From: Prevotellaceae bacterium MN60
Lineage (GTDB): Bacteria > Bacteroidota > Bacteroidia > Bacteroidales > Bacteroidaceae
DNA: 64,000 nt
Assembly: GCA_900199555.1 (NCBI GenBank)
Contig: FZQZ01000002.1
Location: forward strand, 227,740 to 291,739
Reading direction: 5' to 3'
The translations under genes were made by a program, and so were the position numbers. Below, piece after piece: positions 1 to 7,839 of the stretch. The first letter of the stretch is position 1, and each line of letters begins with the position of its first letter. The notes under the pieces were generated by a model. The model was not told where the DNA came from. It did no database searches and was given only the letters and a program-made list of their open reading frames with translations.

Positions 1-25
1 AATCAGAACTAAAATAATTATAATA

Positions 26-427
26 ATGGCGAAGAAAATAGCAATTCCAACACGTGAAGGTATGATTGATGACCACTTCGGTCACTGTGCCTATTATACA
101 GTTTTTACGCTCGATGAACAGAATCAGGTTATTTACCAGGAACGTCTGGACTCTCCTGAAGGTTGCGGTTGCAAGTCGAATATTGCATCTGTCATGCAGG
201 AGATGGGGATTGCCCTGATGCTTGCTGGTAACATGGGCATGGGTGCCTACAACAAGCTGTCAGCCCACGGCATCACCGTCATCAGAGGCTGTCACGGAAA
301 GGTGGATGATGTACTCAGAGCTTATCAAAACGGAGAACTACAGGATTCTTTGGAATCTTGCGACCATCATGATTGTACTCACCATGAAGAGAAGCCTGTA
401 TATGTAATTTCATCGTTCAAGAAGTAA
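26..427 (+). CDS. NifX/NifB-type cofactor-binding domain protein
   Basis: A 133-residue, single-domain cytosolic protein resembling the dinitrogenase iron-molybdenum cofactor family (NifX, NafY, C-terminus of NifB). The opening KIAIPTREGMIDDHFGHC carries the DHFG signature that usually marks this fold, and GCGCK follows near residue 47. The tail is rich in Cys and His (CDHHDCTHHEE), suggesting metal or Fe-S binding. There are no nitrogenase genes nearby, so a general role in iron-sulfur or metal handling is more likely than nitrogen fixation; this is inference. It is the first gene of a tight run with the Nim-like, YgbA_NO and C_GCAxxG_C_C genes. The operon may begin upstream of the window. 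Confidence 0.8.
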   Translation: MAKKIAIPTREGMIDDHFGHCAYYTVFTLDEQNQVIYQERLDSPEGCGCKSNIASVMQEMGIALMLAGNMGMGAYNKLSAHGITVIRGCHGKVDDVLRAYQNGELQDSLESCDHHDCTHHEEKPVYVISSFKK

Positions 428-431
428 AGAG

Positions 432-947
432 ATGAGAAAAGCAAGCAGAGAGATGGATGCCGCCTTCGCATTGGAGGTTTTCGATAAGGCTCCATACGTG
501 ACTGTCAGCATGACCAAGCCAGATGGGAGTCCATACGGATTACCCTTGTCGTTGGCTCGGACTGATGAGAGGACGTTCTATTTCCATTGTGCCTTGGAGG
601 GTGACAAGCTGGACTGCATAGCACATAATCCGACGGTGTTTCTGTCGGCTGTTACCAAATGTGCGCCTACGGTTGGCCCGAAAGACGGCAGTTTTACGCT
701 ACAGTACAAATCGGCAACAGCCGTTGGTAAAGCAGAGATTGTGACAGACCGAGAAGAGAAGATTGCAGGTCTGAGAGCTATCTGCCAGCGTTTTCTCCCT
801 CACCACATGGATGCTTTCGATGATGCTATTGCCAGAAGTCTCGAACGGACTGCAGTGGTTAGGATTACTCTGACTGAACCTCCCGTTGGCAAGCGCAAGC
901 AGTATGACAAAGAGGGCGAGGAAATGAAATACGGAAGAATGGAATGA
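432..947 (+). CDS. NimA-like pyridoxamine 5'-phosphate oxidase-fold flavoprotein
   Basis: A 171-residue protein of the split-barrel flavin-binding family that includes nitroimidazole reductase NimA. Recognisable blocks are the start MRKASREMD (typical MRRxxREI/MD of the family), the strand PYVTVSMTKPDGSPYGLPLSL, and FYFHCALEGDKLDCI, which in relatives contacts FMN. It begins 4 bp after the NifX-like gene and overlaps the next gene by 4 bp, so it is co-transcribed. Family members reduce small molecules or bind FMN/haem; the substrate here is unknown. Nim proteins can lower sensitivity to nitroimidazoles, but the family is broad and resistance cannot be inferred from this sequence alone. Confidence 0.85.
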   Translation: MRKASREMDAAFALEVFDKAPYVTVSMTKPDGSPYGLPLSLARTDERTFYFHCALEGDKLDCIAHNPTVFLSAVTKCAPTVGPKDGSFTLQYKSATAVGKAEIVTDREEKIAGLRAICQRFLPHHMDAFDDAIARSLERTAVVRITLTEPPVGKRKQYDKEGEEMKYGRME

Positions 948-1237
948 GCAGGATTGAGCGAGAGAAACAAACTATACGAAAGATGATAGAGCTATATTGT
1001 CATCATCATCTTCATCAGGACACAATGCCGGATGAGTATCAGCATCTGGCAGATTACGCTTGTCGCCGTCTGGATCATTGCAAGTATGGTGAACAGAAGA
1101 CTGCATGCAAGGATTGCCCCACTCATTGTTATGCACCGAAAGAGCGCAAAGTCATCCGTGAGGTAATGCGCTGGACAGGACCAAGAATGGTGTGGTATGC
1201 CCCAAAGGATGCCATCTTGCATATATTAAAAAAGTGA
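944..1237 (+). CDS. YgbA_NO (nitrous oxide-stimulated promoter) family protein
   Basis: A 97-residue basic, cysteine-rich protein matching the YgbA_NO family, named after an E. coli gene whose promoter responds to nitrogen oxides. Features are the N-terminal helix IEREKQTIRKMIELYC, a His-rich stretch (CHHHLHQD), and Cys residues arranged CRRLDHC...CKDCPTHCY, typical of the family and suggestive of metal binding. It closes with the conserved VMRWTGPRMVWYAPKDA. It overlaps the Nim-like gene by the tetranucleotide ATGA, implying translational coupling. Biochemical function is not established; linkage with redox proteins fits a role under nitrosative or oxidative stress. Confidence 0.85.
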   Translation: MSRIEREKQTIRKMIELYCHHHLHQDTMPDEYQHLADYACRRLDHCKYGEQKTACKDCPTHCYAPKERKVIREVMRWTGPRMVWYAPKDAILHILKK

Positions 1238-1244
1238 ATTGAAC

Positions 1245-1640
1245 ATGGAAACGAGAAAACATATAGCAGCTGAAAAGAAGGGATGCGGAAGTCACAACTG
1301 CGCCCAGGCGATTCTTCACACCTATGCAGATATAGCAGGGATTGATGAAGAGACGGCCATGAATATTGCCAATTCCTTCGGTGCAGGAATGGGCAATATG
1401 GAAGGAACCTGTGGAGGTCTGGTTGGTGCCGGACTCGTGTTGGGACTGGTCAACAAGGATAAGGCTAAGTCTATGAAGCAGATGCGCCATATAATGACCA
1501 AGTTCCAAGAAAGAAACGGAGCCACACAATGTAAACTTCTGAAAGGTGTCGATACAAAGGTTGTACTCCGTGAGTGTTCTGACTGTGTAGCTGATGCTGC
1601 TGAATTTTTGGAAGAGTATATCCCTTCATCAATGGAATAA
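1245..1640 (+). CDS. C_GCAxxG_C_C family redox-active protein
   Basis: A 131-residue protein of the C_GCAxxG_C_C family. Seen are an N-terminal helix with GCGSHNCAQAIL, the central SFGAGMGNMEGTCGGLVGAG block, and later Cys residues in CKLLKG and LRECSDCV, spaced as in relatives thought to bind a redox centre or form a redox disulfide. I place the start at ATG 1245; an in-frame TTG two codons upstream is possible but weak. It lies 7 bp after the YgbA_NO gene and is the last intact gene of this operon. Substrate and partners are unknown. Confidence 0.82.
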   Translation: METRKHIAAEKKGCGSHNCAQAILHTYADIAGIDEETAMNIANSFGAGMGNMEGTCGGLVGAGLVLGLVNKDKAKSMKQMRHIMTKFQERNGATQCKLLKGVDTKVVLRECSDCVADAAEFLEEYIPSSME

Positions 1641-1646
1641 GAACAT

Positions 1647-2053
1647 ATGAACATACAGCTTTTGCCTCTCAGGGAAGAAGAGACTATCGCATTCAAGGAG
1701 GAGATACAGGAGGCATTTCAGCAGGGATTTCAAGCGCATTTCCCAAATGAAGAAGGAAATAACCTGTGGCAGGTTTTGCCCGATAAGGACTTTTACCAGT
1801 CATTGAATGCCGTTGGTGCAGAAGCCTACGAAGCCTTAGCCGCTGACGGTCAGCGTGTGGGGCCATTATTGTCATTAAAGCTGATGAGCATAGAGGCAAA
1901 CTGGCATTTCTCTATGTGAAGGATGGTGTTCAGAGTAAGGGCATCGGACAGACCATTTGGAGGGCTATCGAGGCAATGCATCCAGAGACGGATGTCTGGA
2001 AAACCTGCACGCCGTATTTTGATCGACGAAACATCCTTTATGATTATTGTTAG
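1647..2053 (+). pseudogene. GNAT-family N-acetyltransferase, frameshifted
   Basis: The first 72 codons read MNIQLLPLREEE... into DGQRVG, the start of a GNAT fold. The frame then runs into unrelated residues and stops at 1919. Reading on one frame later from about 1864 gives AIIVIKADEHRGKLAFLYV, then KDGVQSKGIGQTIWRAIEA, which contains the Q/RxxGxG/A acetyl-CoA-binding motif, and ends at TAG 2051-2053. The break is at a run of four G (about 1860-1863); five would restore the frame. The end, RRNILYDYC, looks shorter than the usual C-terminus, so a second lesion is possible. It follows the redox operon by 6 bp. A sequencing error in the G run cannot be excluded. Confidence 0.8.
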
Positions 2054-2115
2054 GCATATTCTTACGTTACAATTTACACTCTTACCAAAGAGGGTTTAAG
2101 TGAAAAGAAAGCAAG

Positions 2116-3777
2116 ATGAAGAAACTATTATTCACAATCTCTATCGCTGTTATAGCGTCTTTGAACATTCTGGCTCAGGGCTATCGCAACCCTGTGCTTC
2201 CCGGCTTTCATGCCGACCCAAGTGTGTGTACAAACGGAAAGGACTTCTACCTTGTCAACAGCACATTCCAGTATTTTCCAGGAGTACCTGTGTTTCACAG
2301 CAAAGACCTGATACATTGGGAGCAGGTAGGTAATTGCCTCTCGCGCAAATCGCAGCTTGACCTCTCGGGGCTTTACACACAAAACCAGCCGGAACTGGGT
2401 TGGACTAATGCGGGCATCTATGCTCCAACCATCCGCTATCATGAGGGGCGCTATTACATGGTGACCACCATTTTCCCATCACGTCGCCATTTCTACGTCT
2501 GGACAGACGACCCATCTAAAGAATGGTCCGACCCCATATTCATTGACTTTGCCCTCGGCAGTTGCGACCCTACCCTCTTTTGGGACGAAGGGAAGTGCTA
2601 TTTCTTATGGAAAGCAGCAGCAGACGAAACACGCCCAGGAATCAAGCCGGGTGAAATCAACATCTGCGAAATTGACATTCATACTGGTCGGCGTATAGGC
2701 GATGTTCATCACTTGGGAACGGGACTCGGCGGACGTTATCCTGAAGGTCCACACATATACAAGAAAGACGGCTATTATTACATGATGCTTGCCGAAGGGG
2801 GTACGGAACATGGTCACCACGTCAACATCTTGCGAAGCCGTTCTCTGTTCGGGCCGTATGAATCGAATCCTGCCAACCCCATTCTCACGCATTTCAGCAT
2901 GAAGATGCAGAACAGCAATATTCAAGGGCTCGGACATGCTGACCTCATACAAGCGCCCGACTCCTCATGGTGGATGATTTGCCTGGGTTATCGCACAAGC
3001 GGTTACCTCCTGCATGTGATGGGGCGCGAGACGATGCTTGCACCTGTACGTTGGGACAAGAATGCTTGGCCTGTGGTCAATGGTGACGGCACTTTGGCCA
3101 TCAATATGAAATGTCAGACCTTACCTCAAGTTCCAGTGCCCCTTGCCCCTGTTCGCGAAGAGTTCAATTTCGTCAAGCGCGATGTACCAGCCGACAGCTA
3201 CAGCAATATTGGATTGCCTTGGGGATGGATGAGTATCGGTAATCCCGATTATTCCCGCTACTCTCTTACTGAGCGGGAGGGCTGGTTGCGTCTGCGTCCC
3301 ACTTCTACGCCTCTCGATGCAGCCACGTCGCCCACTTTCGTGGCAAAACGTCAGACCGAGCTACGTTTCAACGCCACCGCACTCATTGACGCATCCCATC
3401 TGGCAGAAGGCTCTCAGGCAGGAATCACGGCCTATGCAGCACCTCTGAACCATTATGATGTGATAATAGAACGAAAGGACGGAAAGCTTTTGGCTAAGTC
3501 AAATATCCGTGTGGGAGCACTCAGCCATGACGGCCAACCCGTTGAACTGAAAGACTCCCAGGCTTACATACGCATCAGTTCCGACAAGGACTATTACTAC
3601 ATGCAAGTTTCCGCCGATGGCAATTCATTCACCACACTCAGCAAGATGGACTACCGCTACCTATCCACCGAGGTGATAGGCGGGTTCACAGGCGTGATGC
3701 TTGGCTTGTTTGCCCAGGGTGATGATGGATATGCAGATTTTGATTGGTTTGAAATTAGCTTTATAGCGCAGCAATAG
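2116..3777 (+). CDS. Glycoside hydrolase family 43, beta-xylosidase/arabinofuranosidase type
   Basis: A 553-residue exported glycosidase. A signal peptide covers residues 1-20 (MKKLLFTISIAVIASLNILA). The five-bladed propeller spans about 22-330. Its three expected acidic residues are visible: the base Asp34 in HADPSV, the modulator Asp151 in GSCDPTLFW, and the acid Glu210 in RYPEGPHIY. A beta-sandwich region (about 355-553, ending DGYADFDWFEISF) matches the C-terminal domain of GH43 beta-xylosidases. Such enzymes remove xylose or arabinose from plant xylan oligosaccharides in the periplasm or at the surface. No SusCD pair lies beside it, so the target polysaccharide is uncertain. Next to it is a convergent GH35-like gene, suggesting a small carbohydrate locus. 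Confidence 0.93.
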   Translation: MKKLLFTISIAVIASLNILAQGYRNPVLPGFHADPSVCTNGKDFYLVNSTFQYFPGVPVFHSKDLIHWEQVGNCLSRKSQLDLSGLYTQNQPELGWTNAGIYAPTIRYHEGRYYMVTTIFPSRRHFYVWTDDPSKEWSDPIFIDFALGSCDPTLFWDEGKCYFLWKAAADETRPGIKPGEINICEIDIHTGRRIGDVHHLGTGLGGRYPEGPHIYKKDGYYYMMLAEGGTEHGHHVNILRSRSLFGPYESNPANPILTHFSMKMQNSNIQGLGHADLIQAPDSSWWMICLGYRTSGYLLHVMGRETMLAPVRWDKNAWPVVNGDGTLAINMKCQTLPQVPVPLAPVREEFNFVKRDVPADSYSNIGLPWGWMSIGNPDYSRYSLTEREGWLRLRPTSTPLDAATSPTFVAKRQTELRFNATALIDASHLAEGSQAGITAYAAPLNHYDVIIERKDGKLLAKSNIRVGALSHDGQPVELKDSQAYIRISSDKDYYYMQVSADGNSFTTLSKMDYRYLSTEVIGGFTGVMLGLFAQGDDGYADFDWFEISFIAQQ

Positions 3778-3802
3778 CCAATTTAGTTAAATTTCAAATT
3801 CG

Positions 3803-3990
3803 TCATTCTGTCGGTTTGATGATGACTCTGCGATAAGCGGGCAAGGCGTACTTGCTTTGGTCGTGTACCTCGCAGATGATGTGAATCTCCAAATATGATA
3901 ACCGCCCCAACCCACCTGCATCGGTTCTTCAGGATTGTGCAGACCATTGGGAATTACGTTCAGAAACGAAGGTGTAGTTCTTTCTCATCA
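3803..3990 (-). pseudogene. C-terminal remnant of a DUF1593-like secreted protein
   Basis: The gap between the two glycosidase genes is not random. On the minus strand one frame reads SFLNVIPNGLHNPEEPMQ followed by VGWGGYHIW (about 3970-3890). Another reads LEIHIICEVHDQSKYALP and then AYRRVIIKPTE and a stop at 3803. Together these resemble the end of DUF1593 proteins, which have an IPNGL..PE...GWGG segment and a final HII.EV.D.....YRR strand. The two parts are in different frames and the rest of the gene is missing, so this is a decayed fragment. The family assignment is from memory of the motif. Confidence 0.6.
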
Positions 3991-5667
3991 GTATCTGTAT
4001 AATTTGAAATGTTGAATCTGGAATGCTCCTACGGGTATGCGCACATGACGACCTTGATGCGTCTGGTCGCCATTCAGATGACGGATGATGTGCTGCTTGC
4101 CATCAACAATCTCCACCTCCTCGCATTTCGCTAACCCGATGCGCTGCTGAAAGGTAACCACCACCCCACTGCCTATCACCAGGTAATCCTCTTTACCCAG
4201 TCTTAGGATGATGCAAGCCGTCTCTGGCCATTCCGCCCCCTTTGCACCTGGTTCCCAACCCAGCGAATAACTATGCCTGATGGTGAAGCGGAAACCATCA
4301 GCAGTGACGATCTCAGCCTCTCGCTGTTCGTTGTCGAGCAGCACAGCATCCATATCTTTCGTGCCCTGACGCTCAAGAATCAACGGTTCTGCCTGTCGCA
4401 ACAGCTGGTAGGCAGCCACAAGCGGCGACCGCGATGTGCCTACGGCAGAGAAGGCATTGAGCTGATCGTCCTGCGAGAAATCCATCTGCTTCCAGTCGTT
4501 GGCATTGGAAGTCGTTGTGAGTGGATAGTCCTCGATGCTGAACGGACAGAACCCCATCGCCCCATGATGCCCGAAGGCGTAGAGAGCATACATCGCGTCT
4601 TTATCCTCCAGGCGTATCTCAGGCACGAAGAGCGGATTGTTGGGTAGGTGATATTTCGCCAGCCACGACTTGATGCCCTTGTCGTAGATATCCACCCCCA
4701 GCACATCGATAGATGGAGCCCCACAATGCCACAGGTCAATAAGATGAGCCAACGGACCGCCCGACGGATATTGCCCAGGCTTCCGGTCGCGGCTGTTGAG
4801 TGCCACATTAACGTACATTGGCAGATTGTAGATTTCACGTCCCGCCTTGGCTATCTGCTCCACATAGGTGGCGTAGGTCCACGTCTGGAAGATCTCCTCC
4901 GTATAGATGTCATCCCCAAACAGCTGCGCCCAGTTGGCACCTGCTTTAGCCTGCGGTTGCAGTTTCTCTTTCAGATAAGGGTGCAGCGACTTCTGATGCC
5001 TCTTCAGATAGTCGGTCAGCTGCTTGGGCACAGCGCTCTGGTACAACCGCGTCGCATTCGCCGAATAGTCGCGCGGCACCTCAATCATACCGATCTCATT
5101 CTCCACCTGCACCATAATCACCGTCTGCTCCAGAGCATCATGATCACGTAGATACGCCATCACATGACAGAAGGCACGCTTGTCGGCCTCCAGCACATTC
5201 TTACTCAGCGAAGAAGCCTCCTCAACGGGCACCCCTTCAGACGTATGGGCACGAGGGAAGCGCTTCACGTCTCGCTTAAACCACTCTGGCGCATAGCAAC
5301 TCATTGAGTTTTTCCAAGCCCCAAACCACAACAGCACCACTTTCAGTTCGTTATGCCTTGCTTCGCTCAGAATCACGTCAAGCGTCCCCATGTCGAACTC
5401 ACCTTCTTGGGGCTCAATCAACTCCCACGACACGGGAACGAGCACAGTGTTGAGTCCCATCTTGTGGAGATGCGAAAACGTACGCTTCATGTCCTCTGGC
5501 GTCGAGGCCGACGAGTTACCCAACTCACCACCAATCATCAGCATAGGCCTGTCGTTGACAACAATCCTAGCCGTACTATTATCACGATGCTCCAGGCGAG
5601 GCTGCCGTTGTGCCTGTGCTCCCATTGCCAGGATACAGAGCAGCAGGGAAATAAGCAAATTCTTCAT
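3988..5667 (-). CDS. GH35-like beta-galactosidase, DUF5597 type
   Basis: A 559-residue exported (beta/alpha)8 glycosidase. I choose ATG 5667 because it opens a clean signal peptide (MKNLLISLLLCILAMGAQAQ); an upstream in-frame ATG at 5712 would overlap the promoter. The acid/base Glu lies in VQVENEIG (about residue 191), and a nucleophile candidate is the Glu of LFVPEIRLE. VVLLWFGAWKNS and SWELIEPQEGEFD are typical of GH35 and GH42-like enzymes, and the C-terminal region matches the DUF5597 sandwich domain. The likely role is removal of terminal galactose from plant or host glycans in the periplasm. It converges on the GH43 gene across the DUF1593-like remnant. Confidence 0.88.
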   Translation of the reverse strand: MKNLLISLLLCILAMGAQAQRQPRLEHRDNSTARIVVNDRPMLMIGGELGNSSASTPEDMKRTFSHLHKMGLNTVLVPVSWELIEPQEGEFDMGTLDVILSEARHNELKVVLLWFGAWKNSMSCYAPEWFKRDVKRFPRAHTSEGVPVEEASSLSKNVLEADKRAFCHVMAYLRDHDALEQTVIMVQVENEIGMIEVPRDYSANATRLYQSAVPKQLTDYLKRHQKSLHPYLKEKLQPQAKAGANWAQLFGDDIYTEEIFQTWTYATYVEQIAKAGREIYNLPMYVNVALNSRDRKPGQYPSGGPLAHLIDLWHCGAPSIDVLGVDIYDKGIKSWLAKYHLPNNPLFVPEIRLEDKDAMYALYAFGHHGAMGFCPFSIEDYPLTTTSNANDWKQMDFSQDDQLNAFSAVGTSRSPLVAAYQLLRQAEPLILERQGTKDMDAVLLDNEQREAEIVTADGFRFTIRHSYSLGWEPGAKGAEWPETACIILRLGKEDYLVIGSGVVVTFQQRIGLAKCEEVEIVDGKQHIIRHLNGDQTHQGRHVRIPVGAFQIQHFKLYRY

Positions 5668-5700
5668 ATCATCTAAAAGTCTGCTGATTATTTTATGCCA

Positions 5701-5708
5701 CAAAAATA
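5701..5708 (-). promoter_or_regulatory. Bacteroidetes -7 element for the GH35-like gene
   Basis: On the minus strand the octamer TATTTTTG matches the TAnnTTTG -7 element. It lies 34 bp upstream of the chosen start at 5667, which supports that start over the longer frame. Confidence 0.55.
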
Positions 5709-6099
5709 ACAATTATTTTTCGAATGACATTGGATTTTTTGCGATTTTCACATTATTATTGCTTCTTTCCACCTTCCCTGCATGCGTAATTTTGAATTTA
5801 TACATATTATCAACTATATTATAGAAAAAGAGATTCATATATTTGTGCATGAAAACAATTTTAAAAATATCCATAACCTAAACTAAACCTTATATCTTCT
5901 GACGTTGAAACCTTGTCATCAAATGCGTTCCTTGCTCGCTTCACAGCGATTGCAAGAATCTGCAAAAATCTGCGTAAAAAAGTGTAAACGTGCAAAGAAC
6001 TGGAAAATCGATTTTGCAGATGTTTGCATTTTCTTTTTTTGACGGCAGTCATAATTGCAGAATTATTAGAAAAACGAGTACCATTCGGAGAAAAATGAG

Positions 6100-6107
6100 T
6101 ACCTTTG
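6100..6107 (+). promoter_or_regulatory. Bacteroidetes -7 element opening a long structured leader
   Basis: TACCTTTG matches the TAnnTTTG -7 element. The expected start is just downstream near 6113, about 390 bp before the acyltransferase ATG at 6505. The stretch between is full of inverted repeats and has no convincing coding frame. Confidence 0.6.
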
Positions 6108-6112
6108 CAACG

Positions 6113-6488
6113 CTAACTCATGCCGAGCCGACTTCGCAAGAGGTCGGAGCGGCTGCGAGGAGGGAGCACTACATTTTGAAATGCGTCGCTGACGCTTTGT
6201 TTTTGGCTATTCGAAACTACCACAATCGAATTGGTTGTCAAGAACTTAGCAGAGGTTGGTGCTGCGGGTAGGTATATACCGTTCCCGTTGGTGTGCCGAT
6301 GGCTAACCTTGCCATCAAGCACACCTTTAGGGGCGTACTATATATACCAACGGCGTGGGTATCACTCTGTCTGTTTACAACCAAGGCTGTGGTAGGCCGC
6401 GAATAGCAAACAGACAGAAGCCAGATACCCCGCTTTTCGTTTGTAGGTAGTTACTTCTTATAAATTGTCCGATTATGGGTGTCTAGCG
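6113..6488 (+). ncRNA. Candidate structured leader or small RNA
   Basis: This stretch can fold into a series of strong stems. Stem 1 (6122-6153) is GCCG-AG-CCGAC closed by GTCGG-AG-CGGC, with a symmetrical internal loop. Stem 2 (6183-6195) is GCGTC-gct-GACGC followed by TTTGTTTTT, a terminator-like site. Stem 3 (6290-6325) is GGTGTGC-c-GATGGC with its near-perfect complement around a 7-nt loop. Stem 4 (6352-6425) pairs GGGTATC with GATACCC and CTGTCTGTTT with AAACAGACAG around a 31-nt loop. Stem 5 (6460-6488) pairs TTGTCCG with CGGACAA just before the acyltransferase start. Transcription from the TACCTTTG at 6100 would cover all of it. It may be a regulatory leader with an attenuator or an independent RNA; I do not recognise a known family. 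Confidence 0.5.
6180..6204 (+). terminator. Terminator-like hairpin inside the leader
   Basis: GCGTC-gct-GACGC is a 5-bp stem followed by TTTGTTTTT. It lies about 70 nt after the predicted transcription start, a position fitting premature termination or attenuation. The stem is short, so termination is not certain. Confidence 0.4.
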
Positions 6489-6504
6489 GACAACAAACAT
6501 TCGT

Positions 6505-7491
6505 ATGACAGATAAGCCAGCATCGTCAAGAGCCACTAGAATAGCCTACATAGACGCAGCTAAAACAATTTGCATCTTCCTTATGGTTGTGGGGCATTGG
6601 ACTGACAATAAATTATTGATCACATATATTTATTCTTTCCACATGCCAGCTTTGTTCGTCGTTTCTGGTATACTTTACAAACCACATCCATGGACTAAAA
6701 CTATTATAGCATTCTCTGTCCCTTTAGTATGTTTTTCTTTACTAAATCTCGCTGTTCAAATCATACTCAAAGAAGTAAGTCTATACTCTATTTCTTTCCC
6801 CAAGATTTTCTTTCAAATATTTCATTACAAATATGGTTTGGGAGAAAGCCTTATGATTGGCGATTGGTTTCTATGGGCTCTTGTATTCATTCGATTCTTA
6901 TTTGGTGATATCACAGGTTTGAATTGGTTAAGAAAATACTACATTTTAATAGCAGTTATCGCTATTATATACATGTCTTTTGAAAACTCCCTAATAAGTA
7001 TCGATACCATTTTTAGAGGTTACCTTTTTGGTAGAGCCATACCAAGTCTACCATTCTTCTGCGTTGGTATTATTATTAAAGAGAAGGGGTGGAATCCACA
7101 AAATCAACCTCTTCCAGTCATTGTGCTTTCTTTGATAGCATTTATTATTGTACCATTAGTTAATCAGGCAACTGGTATTATTGATAACGGATATGGATAT
7201 TCATATATTATCTTTTTTGTGTGTGCCATTTTTTCAACACTTCTTATATTTTGGCTATCAGACAAAATCCCATCCTCAAGATTTACTGAGACAATTTCCA
7301 AAGGGACGTTGGTTGTTTTAGGAACACATATACCATTATTAACTATTCTTCGTCATATGCTTTCCAATGAATTTGAATTTTTATTTCCAATTATAACTAT
7401 CATCACATGTTACTATATAATTATAGGATGCGAAAGGTATTGCCCCATACTTTTGGGCAAGATAAAAAGACAGCCAAAAATATCACAATAA
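6505..7491 (+). CDS. Membrane acyltransferase, Acyltransferase_3 family
   Basis: A 328-residue polytopic membrane protein of the OafA/WecH/NolL-like acyltransferase_3 family. The signature is at the N-terminus: ARIAYIDAAKTICIFLMVVGHW, where the His after VVG is the conserved catalytic-region residue, then YSFHMPALFVVSGILY. About ten hydrophobic segments follow. Members transfer acetyl or other acyl groups to cell-surface glycans. The coding sequence is visibly AT-rich compared with the flanking metabolic genes and sits alone behind a long structured leader, next to gene fragments, so recent acquisition is likely. The glycan target cannot be told. Confidence 0.88.
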   Translation: MTDKPASSRATRIAYIDAAKTICIFLMVVGHWTDNKLLITYIYSFHMPALFVVSGILYKPHPWTKTIIAFSVPLVCFSLLNLAVQIILKEVSLYSISFPKIFFQIFHYKYGLGESLMIGDWFLWALVFIRFLFGDITGLNWLRKYYILIAVIAIIYMSFENSLISIDTIFRGYLFGRAIPSLPFFCVGIIIKEKGWNPQNQPLPVIVLSLIAFIIVPLVNQATGIIDNGYGYSYIIFFVCAIFSTLLIFWLSDKIPSSRFTETISKGTLVVLGTHIPLLTILRHMLSNEFEFLFPIITIITCYYIIIGCERYCPILLGKIKRQPKISQ

Positions 7492-7503
7492 AAGCATATA
7501 TTT

Positions 7504-7593
7504 AAATATTGAAGCCGACAGTTGCAATAGCTGATTGATATAATCCACCACGGTACGCTCTCCCGACACTTGGCGAACCACACGCGAGAGATA
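7504..7593 (-). pseudogene. Fragment of an AraC-type regulator
   Basis: On the minus strand YLSRVVRQVSGERTVVDYI followed by NQLLQL resembles the first helix-turn-helix of AraC regulators (pattern YLSxxxKxxSGxxxxxYIN). Nothing on either side continues the protein: the frame downstream reads ASIFKYMLLL and stops, and the upstream end meets an unrelated fragment at 7593/7594. It is a short relic, not a gene. Confidence 0.5.
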
Positions 7594-7719
7594 GGTGGCG
7601 AGGTAAAGGTAGAGAAGCACGAGGCTCGCGCACTCTGCTACGACCCCATTGAGTATATCAAGGAAGACCTGAAGATTCAGGAGCCTGGCGGAGGCGGTCC
7701 CGGTGGTGGACCATGGTAA
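7594..7719 (+). pseudogene. C-terminal fragment of an unidentified protein with a Gly/Pro tail
   Basis: From 7594 the plus strand reads GGEVKVEKHEARALCYDPIE, then YIKEDLKIQEPGGGGPGGGPW and TAA at 7717-7719. The composition and glycine-rich end look like the real C-terminus of a protein. It has no start and its upstream side is the antisense of an AraC fragment, so only the last 41 codons remain. I do not recognise the family. A strong terminator follows at 7734-7772, as expected downstream of a former gene. Confidence 0.5.
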
Positions 7720-7733
7720 CCCCATAAAAACAT

Positions 7734-7772
7734 AAATCCCAAGGCAAAAACATTGTTGCTTTGGGATTTTTT
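7734..7772 (+). terminator. Intrinsic terminator
   Basis: AAATCCCAA-GGC pairs with GCTTTGGGATTT (one bulge) around a short loop and is followed by a T run. It would stop transcripts of the fragment ending at 7719 or readthrough from the acyltransferase gene. Confidence 0.75.
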
Positions 7773-7790
7773 GTGTACCTTCAGGTCAAA

Positions 7791-7825
7791 GAACGTTCAA
7801 CGTTCAATGTTCAACGTTCAAAACA
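7791..7825 (+). repeat. Heptanucleotide array, GTTCAAC type
   Basis: Units GTTCAAC, GTTCAAT, GTTCAAC, GTTCAAA follow one another with a 7-bp period in the intergenic region before the methyltransferase promoter. It belongs to the same class as the ATTGAAC arrays (reverse-complement related) at 12107, 15310, 28660, 42145 and 55914. Confidence 0.85.
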
Positions 7826-7839
7826 CTCATTTTTAGGTA

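Noticed and set aside
5990..6271. A 93-codon plus-strand frame in the leader
   Set aside because: It crosses the -7 element and several hairpins, has poor codon use and no motif.
6113..6488. Leader RNA as a known riboswitch
   Set aside because: I could not match it to the conserved cores I know (cobalamin, TPP, SAM, preQ1, glycine), so no name is given.
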